In this document: piece by piece, positions 21,377-29,771 of the stretch
Layout: each line of letters begins with the position of its first letter
How positions within the stretch are numbered: position 1 is the first letter of the stretch
Source: Venturia oleaginea
Lineage: Eukaryota > Ascomycota > Dothideomycetes > Venturiales > Venturiaceae
DNA: 64,000 nt
Direction: 5' to 3'
NCBI GenBank assembly: GCA_013176395.1
Contig: JABMLP010000006.1
Coordinates: forward strand, 248,001-312,000
Made by a program: the position numbers and the translations under genes
The notes under the pieces: model-generated
Databases searched by the model: none
The model's input: only the letters and a program-made list of their open reading frames with translations
Told to the model about the DNA's origin: nothing

Positions 21377-23225
21377 ACGTATTCCACCATCGAGTGGGTC
21401 AACCCATCGAGCGGGTCAGTTTATGCCAAGACCAGCTGCTCCCTTATCAACACAATATGTCTCAACAACAAAACGCGCAATCATCTAACAGAGAAGGCAG
21501 AATCCAGCTTGCCCTTTCTGCCTACAATACCCACCAATTCCGAAGCCTCCGGCGCGCTGCTGAGGCGTTTGATATACCTCCTTCAACATTAACTAGGCGA
21601 TATAACGGAATTACGTATCGCCTAGATACTCGCAACGCCCGACACAAGCTCACTACGACTGAAGAGCAGACAATTGTCCAATACATCCTCGACCTCGATT
21701 CGCGAGGATTCGCGCCCCGGCTGTGTGAGGTAGCAGATATGGCGGATAAACTACTGGGTGAACGCGGTGGAGAGCCAGTAGGGAAAAACTGGGCTGAGAG
21801 GTTCATAACGCGCTCAGATGAGCTCAAGATGGCCTTCAATCGAGCTAAGGATAGGCAGAGGATACTACAGGAAGATCCAGAGATTATTGGCGCGTGGTTC
21901 AAGCTCGTTACAGACACCAAGGCAAAGTACGGTATCCACGACGAGGATACGCACAACTTTGACGAGATTGGCTTCCAGATGGGCGTTATTGGGTCAATGA
22001 AGGTCGTCACAGCTTCTGAAAGACGTACACGGCCTAATTTAATCCAGCCAGGCGATCGCGAGTGGGTTACAGTTATCCAGAGCATCTGCGCCGCCGGGTA
22101 TGCGACCCCGCCATTCATTATCTATAAAGGACGCGTTCATATCTCTGCGTGGTATGAGGAGGCAGATATACCACGGAATTGGAAGCTCTCGATCTCTGAG
22201 AACGGCTGGACAAATAATGCGCTTGGTCTTGAGTGGTTGAAGCACTTTAACGCGTATACAAAGGCGCGGCAGGTGGGGGTATACAGGCTGCTTATTTTGG
22301 ACGGCCATGAGAGCCATCTCAGCCAGGATTTCAAGGACTACTGCCTCGAAAACAAGATTATAACCCTCTGCATGCCATCGCACTCGTCGCATATACTCCA
22401 GCCCCTTGACGTGGTCTGCTTCTCGCCGTTGAAGCGCAAGTACTCCCAACGCGTCCGGGACTTGGCACGCCGACGCGTGTACCATATCAACAAGGAAGGC
22501 TTTCTCCCTGCCTTCAAAGACGCGTTTTTCGACGTGTTTACGAAAGAGAACTGTCAAAAGGCTTTTGAGGCAGTAGGGCTAGTCCCTATCGACGCGCAGG
22601 TGGTGTTGGATCGCCTTGAAGTACGGCTACGAACCCCGCCAGAAACCCATCTCCCAGAAACGCCGTGGCAGTCCAAGACTCCAAGTAATACTTATGAATT
22701 TGGATCCCAATCCAAGCTCGTAAGCGAGTCTTTTACTCGGTCACCAGTTACTGCGCAGGCAGGCTTTCCCCAGCTTGTTAAGGGCGCTGAATTGATGCTA
22801 CACCAAAACGCTCTGCTTGTTGCGCGTAACCGCGAGCTTGAAGAGCAATTAGCAGTAACAACGAACCGAAAATGGCGCAAAAGGAAGTGGATCCAGCAAG
22901 GTGGTACTATTGAGTATGGGACTGCAGCAGCGCAGGTAGCTGCACAGGCGTCTATAGCGCCTCAGGGATCAAAGAAGGCTCGTGGTAGTGGTGGTCAAGA
23001 AACAGCCCGACCAATTCAACGGCGCTGTAGGAACTGCGGCGCAGCTGGGCATAATGCGCGAACTTGTAAAAAAGATATCAAGATATCTTCTGAATCAGAT
23101 AGCAGCACGACGGACTTAGAATCTATTGTTGATAGCGATTAAATTGAAGAGTCGTAACATAAGTTGGTCGTGCCAAGCCTTTTTGACCCGCTCGATGGGT
23201 TGACCCGCTCGATGGTGGAATACGT
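21377..23225 (+). mobile_element. pogo/Fot1-like transposon, element B copy 2 (complete)
   Basis: This 1849-bp copy has TA on both sides (21375-21376 and 23226-23227). Ends, length and coding sequence match copy 1 in inverted orientation, including the same end-specific mismatch (GAGTGGGTCAA in one end, GAGCGGGTCAA in the other). Such identity means a very recent transposition or gene conversion. Confidence 0.96.
21457..23142 (+). CDS. pogo/Fot1-family transposase (element B copy 2)
   Basis: The protein is identical to the copy 1 transposase except for one residue near the C-terminus (VAAQAS here, VAAEAS there; codon 22945-22947). The helix-turn-helix, DD35D triad and CX2CX4HX4C knuckle are all intact, so both copies may be active. 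The ATG at 21457 is chosen for the same reason as in copy 1. Confidence 0.94.
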   Translation: MSQQQNAQSSNREGRIQLALSAYNTHQFRSLRRAAEAFDIPPSTLTRRYNGITYRLDTRNARHKLTTTEEQTIVQYILDLDSRGFAPRLCEVADMADKLLGERGGEPVGKNWAERFITRSDELKMAFNRAKDRQRILQEDPEIIGAWFKLVTDTKAKYGIHDEDTHNFDEIGFQMGVIGSMKVVTASERRTRPNLIQPGDREWVTVIQSICAAGYATPPFIIYKGRVHISAWYEEADIPRNWKLSISENGWTNNALGLEWLKHFNAYTKARQVGVYRLLILDGHESHLSQDFKDYCLENKIITLCMPSHSSHILQPLDVVCFSPLKRKYSQRVRDLARRRVYHINKEGFLPAFKDAFFDVFTKENCQKAFEAVGLVPIDAQVVLDRLEVRLRTPPETHLPETPWQSKTPSNTYEFGSQSKLVSESFTRSPVTAQAGFPQLVKGAELMLHQNALLVARNRELEEQLAVTTNRKWRKRKWIQQGGTIEYGTAAAQVAAQASIAPQGSKKARGSGGQETARPIQRRCRNCGAAGHNARTCKKDIKISSESDSSTTDLESIVDSD

Positions 23226-23389
23226 TAGTTCTATCCTCGGCATGAATTTGTTTTACAATTCTAGGGCTAAGAAGACTATCTGCTGTACAATAATTGCCGT
23301 GCGTGACTCCAACCTAAGAAAATGCTCCCCTTTGAGCCCCTTAAAAAGCATACCTAGTCTCTTCCCCTACGGAGAGGTACCGATGTAAC

Positions 23390-23940
23390 CAATCGCAGAA
23401 CCGTCTTCTTAAAGGGCCTTTCTTTCCTAATAAAGAGTAAGATTAGCCGTAAAGACGTAGAGAAATCGAACCTCTAGGCTACTCGTCCCGGTTCCTTTTC
23501 CGGAAGGTAAGGCTAGGAGAGCGTATCTAATAATCCGTCCTAAATACCTCGCCTTTACCTCCTATCTTAGGCTCTTACGTCCTTGAAAAGTCTGTAAGTA
23601 CTAAGTTAAGATTATCCTAGAGTAGGGAAAGTCCGGGAAGGATCTCTCTCTCTTATTACCTCCCCTATCTTACCACGAGAGAGAAGAGACGAGGGTATCT
23701 CTTTTCTCTCGATTCTAAACCGTAAAACCTAAGTTATTAGTAGCTGCCTAAGGGTTAATATCATACCGTGAAAATACCGAGTCCGTAGGGTATAAGATAA
23801 CAGGCTTTCGTGCCTATAAAATAGAGAGAGAGAATCCTTCCGTAAAGTTAGAAAGTCGCTTATCCGTACGGGTTAAATGTACGAGGGAGACAGAAGCTTT
23901 ATACGTTGTTACTCTGGCTCTCTTGAACTCCGGAGAGACA
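23390..23940. repeat. RIP-like mutated relic
   Basis: For about 550 bp the sequence is rich in TA and almost free of CA and TG, while CG persists (for example CCGTAAAGACGTAG, AAACCGTAAAACCTAAG). No frame is open. This is the signature of repeat-induced point mutation (CpA to TpA on both strands) in an old repeat copy. The original element cannot be identified. Confidence 0.6.
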
Positions 23941-24023
23941 AGAGGTTCTCAGGTGTCGACGGCGTGGAGGCGTAACATCCGTCTTCGACACCCGGTATAG
24001 TTCTATCTTAGAAGACTCTAGAG

Positions 24024-24275
24024 CGGTCCTATCGGAGTCCTTGGCCGTCAATGCATCACCTTGTCGTAGATCAGAATTGCGGGCGTTGCTCTCACAGATA
24101 GTCAGTCACTTAAAAAACCACCCTCCTCTGCAATACCCAAGGGCAGTATTCCGTACAGGATTGCCTCAGTGTCATTTGTGCATCCATATGGACGTTTTCA
24201 AGTTTTTTGACTGACTGACTGGTTGACGCCCACGCCGAGGTAATGCATTGATAGCCAAGGACTCGGATAGGATCG
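24024..24275. repeat. imperfect palindrome / MITE-like element
   Basis: The left arm at 24024-24066 (containing AGTCCTTGGCCGTCAATGCA) is matched in inverted orientation at 24233-24275 (AGTCCTTGGCTATCAATGCA when reversed). The pairing resumes further in at AGTCAGTCACTTAAAAAAC against AGTCAGTCAAAAAACTTG. Differences are largely C-to-T type. I saw no clear target duplication. Weaker pairing may continue outward. Confidence 0.6.
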
Positions 24276-25693
24276 TTCTTGAGGTTTTAAAGCTATATAC
24301 CCAGCCTTTTGAAGGGAGATGCTGATTCGGAGACGAGGTAAAGAGCGAGTGAGCAGAAGAGCCGGCTAGGTGACCTTAGTCAAGGAGGTGTATATTAAAC
24401 GCAAATCCCGCATATATAGTAGAATCTCTATACTAAGATATACTAACATCTACGCCTAGGGGTAGCAGTTTGTTTAAAGGGATCGCGAGTCGATTTAGAA
24501 CTACATACTCTAGTAGATTTGACGCAAAAGCCACGACAAGGGTGTCAATCAACGTCTGAATCCCGAAGCACCACAGTACAAAGGGGCATTCGTGAGTTGA
24601 TGTAATATTTATGTATCGTTCTGTAAGAATGGGATGGACAGCGTGAGACATGGCGACGTACTCTGGGCTTAACCTTGGTTTGGTGAACCGAATACATCTT
24701 CAGAGACTCGCCACGTCGAAGACAATCTCAGGGGTCACGAAGGCATGAGTAGCAAACCGGTCGCGTTGCCAGAGATAGTTCTGATTTCTTCATAAAACAT
24801 GTTAGCGGAAGATAATCGCTCAGTTTCCTATGGTACCTGGTGACGACTTTTGAGGCAGGAACGTCGACTTTTGCGATGTTCTTGGTATTTGAGCAATTGC
24901 ATCAGCCCCCAATGGCTCCATGATATTCAAGGTCTCAACATGATCCAGAAATGCGTGGATGTACCACCCGTTCCAGCCCCGTGGAGCTTGTCGGTGCTTA
25001 TGCACCTCGCAGCCGGCGCATTGACCACAGTCTTCCTTTTTAAGAGGAGAGCGTGTGGAGTTTATCTTGTCTATGTTCCTGCTGGGAAACACCCAGTGTC
25101 TCGGTTTGAGCATGATCGAGCCAAAGTAGCCCCAGATTTCCACCGCAATGGAGATGCAGAGACTCAGGTTTCCCCAATCAACCTCGTGGTTATCATGTCC
25201 GTGTAGCTCTCACCTTCATCGTTTCTCACCCTGCGAGATCAATCCATGAGACTTTTGCTTACCATTTCCGAGTTCGCGACCTCAGTCTGTGATTCTGTAG
25301 GTTGCAAGATTGACATTTTCAACGTTGCTGAACCTTGGGATGTTTTGGCGGACGCAGGGTGGTCAAAGATGGCTAGATTGGGCACAAATACCTTGGCATA
25401 TTGGTGTCCATCTCACACGCGCCACAGGTTGATATAGAGAGTTGTCGTGCTCCAACGGGCGTGATGCGATGGAACTAATTCATGTTCCCGAATGTATCGG
25501 TGGTGAGACAAGTTCGAGGTGATACTTGGGGAAAGACACAGACCTGTGCTTAAGAAAAAGGGAAGAAGAGACAAAGATGGAGCGGGCCAACAGCCAGTCT
25601 CGTTGCCGTCGGTAGAAAGTTAGGGTCTCAAGTTCAGCTTTTTCACATCAAGTCCAAAACAGCCAATCCTTGCTCGTCACGACCATGAACAAC
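24276..25693. other. gene-poor stretch; possible gene remnant at 24820-25143 minus
   Basis: A minus-strand frame at 24820-25143 (IWGYFGSIMLKPRHWVFPSR, then DCGQCAGCEVHKHRQAP) has protein-like composition with a Cys cluster, but I find no start exon or family. It may be a relic. Nothing else is supported. Confidence 0.3.
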
Positions 25694-27236
25694 TCAATCG
25701 AACGTGATCTTCCTGCCTTGGAATGGGACAATCTTGCCAGTTGCTGCTTTCGCCTTCCTCTTGGCCTCCCAACTCGGATGCAGTGATCCAGTGTCGTCCC
25801 TTTTCGGTTTAACCACAGCAGGCTTGTCCAATATGTGCACGTCTCCTCCGCCAGCGATTCCTTTTCCTGGGGCAATGGGAATGGCATTGCCACCACTAGC
25901 ACCAGCTTCGCGTGCTCTCTTCATCCTGCTCCTTCTCTCTTTCCTGTCCATGCCTTTGAACCCTCTCACATCTTCAGCCTCGGTCGCACCGCGCTTCATG
26001 TCCCATCCAGTATCGCGCGCATCCTTCGGCTTGTTGGCTGGTCTTCCTTCCACCACGTGTTTCGCCGCAGCGCCGAACTTGGCTTCTGCAATAGCTTGTC
26101 GAGCGCGTTGCCCTCGTCGATTCTTCCGTGGCACAACGTGCTCTTCGATGTCCTCGGGCTCGTCTCCTTCTGACCCAGACCAGTATCCCCCCATTGTGAG
26201 AGAAGGGAGAAATGCAGAGGAGGTGGGTTTGAGTTTGGGTGAGGGTGGTTGGTCGGAGAAATCGTTGCCGCCGTCCGTTCGCTTCGTCCCAGTCATGAGC
26301 AATGCGGTGTCCTTGTTGACAACAGACTTGCTGTCGATGGGGAGTCCGGGCAATTGCGATGATAGGTGCGTCTGGGCATTCGAGGAGATCTCGGATGTGG
26401 TTGAATGGTCTTGGTCGAATGTGGCCGTGTCGCTGAAGTCGTCGCCAGCGCTGATGCTCGCCACCACTTGGGCGAGTTCTCTCTTCAGTTGTGCAGCTGG
26501 GGAATCTCTGGAGTCGTCCAGGTCGGATTCATCTTCATCGGAGGATGCCAGTAGCCCATGGTACTCTGCAAAATCCTCGTTTTCGCTGTCGCTCGCCGCT
26601 TGGGTACTGCGGCTGCTGGTCAAATGCTCATTCTCACTGTCGCAATCTTCCAAACCGTCGCTGAAGCCTTGCCATTCCTCCTCTTCCGTAAGCACGAGAT
26701 CGTTCTCCTCCCTCGATTCCTCCTTCGCCTGTTCCGCACCCGGCACTGTCGCCGTTACATTTAGTCCCACTGCCTGCCGGACTTGGTGTATTGTTGTGGC
26801 CAGCGCAGTCTTGACCAATTGCGCATTGTACAGTCGCGCGGTGACATTCGATGTTGCTGTATCCGGCGACGATGTTGGGGGATTATATGGAGGGAGAGCG
26901 CCGGTGCTGGCAATGGATTTGATCCTGTGGAGGGTCTTGAGCAGATGGTGCTCGGCCGTGGTTTGAATGTTGAGCTTCTGGTGCACTTGTCAGCTTCGAA
27001 GACCACAGCAAGACAGCAGGACCAACCTTCAGAGCCTGGATCTCAGCTTCAATGCGCGCGTTGTCGGGGGCGTCCTTCTTGGCCAGGGCATCCTTCTGCC
27101 GTCTGCCCAGCTTCTGTCGCTCGATTCCACGGGCGATCTTCAGGTTGCGCACAAGATTGCGCTGTGCAAGGGCAAGAGCATCTTGGAGGGCGTCGTGTTT
27201 GCCGGCTTCTGGCGCGTCTCTCTTCCGTTTCGGCAT
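25694..27236 (-). CDS. BUD22: Bud22/SRFBP1-type ribosome biogenesis protein
   Basis: Bud22 is a nucleolar factor of the small-subunit processome needed for 18S rRNA maturation in yeast. Two exons (27027-27236 and 25694-26977) in phase 0 give 497 residues. The N-terminal half is the helical Bud22 domain (NLVRNLKIARGIERQKLGRR, then LLKTLHRIKSIASTG and ARLYNAQLVKTALATTIHQV). An acidic Ser-rich middle follows, then a basic part, and the family-typical C-terminus HPSWEAKRKAK and PFQGRKITFD. The intron starts GTTGGT. The large plus-strand frame on the same bases is a shadow. The 19-bp TATCGATA array lies about 400 bp upstream of the start. Confidence 0.9.
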
Positions 27237-27641
27237 TGTGAGATAGCAACAGCGCCAGAAAATTCAGATTTGTTGGTCTTCGGGGACTCGTGTGGGGCCA
27301 GCCAATCGGAGGGACGAACCAAATCTCGGGGCTTCACTCGGGATGAAGATGGACTCTGATTTCTATATATAATATCTTCTAGATTAGGAGGAGGTCGACG
27401 GATAATATACCACAGTACACAGAATCCACGCTAACGGACCAGAAGACGCGAAAAGGGTGCGACGATGCTAACGAGAGCGACTCAGTATGTCATGATTGCC
27501 ACAGTGGCTCTAACGTCAAGAATGGCGATAAAAGTCTTCACCGCTGCTGCGTATTTGTCGCCATCCCACCGGGCAGGTTACGACGTCGTCGCAATGGCCT
27601 GAAGCGGTTGGTTGGATCAATGTTTGCGAGTGTTTCTCTAC
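27237..27641. other. BUD22 upstream region
   Basis: No gene seen. It lies between the BUD22 start and the 19-bp array and is expected to hold the BUD22 promoter. Confidence 0.4.
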
Positions 27642-27755
27642 CTTATCGTTAAAGCAGTGTCTTATCGATAGGGTGTGGCCTTATCGATAGCGCACCGTCC
27701 TATCGATAAGATAGCGCCTTATCGATAGCGCTTTACCTTATCGATCACGTCACGG
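27642..27755. repeat. six phased 19-bp repeats with palindromic TATCGATA core
   Basis: The core starts at 27644, 27663, 27682, 27701, 27720 and 27739, exactly 19 bp apart each time. Units two to four and five read CTTATCGATAG or its near match, the first is TATCGTTA and the last TATCGATC. The 8-9 bases between cores have diverged freely, so the core and the phase are what is kept. This looks like an array of protein-binding sites, or an old minisatellite with a selected core. Confidence 0.8.
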
Positions 27756-28228
27756 TACACGATTCTCGGATGGTTCCGATCCCATTTGAGTCTCTTCCAT
27801 GTACAGTGGATGTGGACTGAGAAAAACAGCACACACAGCGAGAACTCAATTTTTGGAATTTACAGAAGTATCATCTAAAGATCATCAAAACACCTCTGCC
27901 AGTGGCCGCTCCGGCTTCTAGAGGCCATCGCGCGTCCCTCAGCGTCGATGAGATACCTCTAGAGTCGCCGTCGCGGCCACGGCAGAGCAAGCAGACGAAT
28001 ACATGAGCAAGCTACACGAACGATGCGTCCACCAAAGACAACAGCAACCATCTAGTCACTATCTTCCGGCTAGTCCATCACCCCAGATGACACTGCAACG
28101 CTCCGAGTCGACGAGTCACCTCTAGAACGGCAATACCTTCAACACAACTCAAACACCAGACGCCCGGTGTGCAACAATCGGCACCACACACCACTGCAAC
28201 GACTAGACAACCTCTCCCAACGTCTTGG

Positions 28229-29045
28229 CAAACCGTCCTGCTACAAGCTGTTGCCCAGAGCCTTGAGCCTCTCCCCAAACTGTTGCCTCCCAGTTATGGC
28301 ATTGGCAAGAGTAGGTGCGCGACACAGTAAGTAGTAAGGACGCATAGAAGGAGCCTATTGGCGGCAAATCCCCTCCCTGTAAGCTAGCAGACGTAGCCTT
28401 GAGCCTCTCCCCAGACTGTTGCCTCCCAGTTATGGCAGTGGCAAGAGTAGGTGCGCGATATAGCAAGCAGGGAGAGCGACTAGCAGCAGATAGGCTCCGA
28501 CTATAAGACGACAGGTCTACAACACAATTGGTGCGACACGATACGGCAGCTGCTAGAGAACCTCATCTACTATCGTCTCCGCAAACCGTCCTGCTGCAAG
28601 CTGATGTCCAGAGCCTTGAGCCTCTCCCCAAACTGTTGCGTCCCAGTTATGGCATTGGCAAGAGTAGGTGCGCAACACAGTAAGCAGTAAGGACGTATAG
28701 AAGGAGCTTATTGGCGGCAAATCCCCTCCCTACAAGCCAGCAGACGTAGCCTTGAGCCTCTCCCCAAACTGTTGCGTCCCAGTTATGGCATTGGCAAGAG
28801 TAGGTGCGCAACACAGTAAGCAGTAAGGACGTATAGAAGGAGCTTATTGGCGGCAAATCCCCTCCCTACAAGCCAGCAGACGTAGCCTTGAGCCTCTCCC
28901 CAAACTGTTGCGTCCCAGTTATGGCATTGGCAAGAGTAGGAGCGCGATATAGCAAGCAGGGAGAGCGACTAGCAGCAGGTAGGCTCCGACTATAAGACGG
29001 CAGGTCTATAGCACGATCGGCGCCATACAATACGGCAGCTACCAC
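28229..29045. repeat. 136-bp tandem repeat with a long variant (higher-order array)
   Basis: Units beginning CCTTGAGCCTCTCCCC start at 28261, 28397, 28614, 28750 and 28886. Spacings are 136, 217, 136 and 136 bp. The second and fifth units end differently (GCGATATAGCAAGCAGGGAG, then GGCTCCGACTATAAGACG), so the array alternates a short and a long form. Units are highly similar. No long open frame is shared by all units, so it is probably a non-coding satellite. Confidence 0.85.
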
Positions 29046-29771
29046 ACAGCCTCGTCCACGGGCATACCCGGAGTATCACACCCAAGCAGCGAAATCACGA
29101 CTACGATGGTTACTATTGTCTCCAGCATCACACAACCAAATACACTGCCGCATAGGAATCTGGTGCAAGGCAACTTTCACAAGCAGAAACATACTTAGGG
29201 AGCCCATTGGCCTTGAGGGATAAGGCGAAACAGATAGACAAAGCTGAGCATAAGAGGGAGACTGTAGGTAGAAGGATAGCGAAACACGAGGCATTGCCTC
29301 TTGAGTCTACATAGCACAGATATACTAGCAGAGTAACCAGTATCTACAAGAGCCAGCGGGCATTTGGAGATACTGGTTAAGGGAAAAGAGGGAGGACCGA
29401 GGGGACAGCTGGTCTTGTTTCAGTGAACGGGGCGAAGTGGGGCGCGGTGGATTATATAATCTATCACGTGTCGGCAGTCTGATGAAGTCCTCCTAACCGG
29501 ACATAGCTGCGTGATTAAGCGGCTGCAACCGAGTAGGATAAAATCAATCAATCAATCAATCAATCAGTGGATGTGGACTACTTCAAATCCATGGATTCTT
29601 ACCACCGACTGCTACTCCCAATTGTGGTACATGCGAGTAGAAAATGCATTATCTAGACTAATGCAGCTCAATGCTCAGCGTCATCCTCTGGACCTCTGCA
29701 CCTCAGCTCAACATCATCACCATCATCATCCTTCCTCAACATATTCGTAAAACCTCGACGCACCCGCTGCA
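29046..29771. other. intergenic with AATC microsatellite
   Basis: No gene seen. A simple AATC repeat of about six units lies at 29542-29566, and CATCAT-type repeats precede the next gene. Confidence 0.5.

Noticed and set aside
12970..23225. Composite transposon moving RAD4 as cargo
   Set aside because: Each element B copy has its own TA target duplication and acts as a complete unit; nothing indicates that the segment between them moved.
25704..26966. 420-residue plus-strand open frame
   Set aside because: It is fully antisense to the BUD22 second exon, which has the family motifs and a proper intron; the plus frame is Ser/Leu-rich without motifs.
27642..27755. CRISPR-like short repeats
   Set aside because: The 19-bp period with 8-bp core is far too short and the genome is eukaryotic.
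28229..29045. CRISPR array
   Set aside because: The units are 136-217 bp tandem copies with no unique spacers, and the organism is a fungus.
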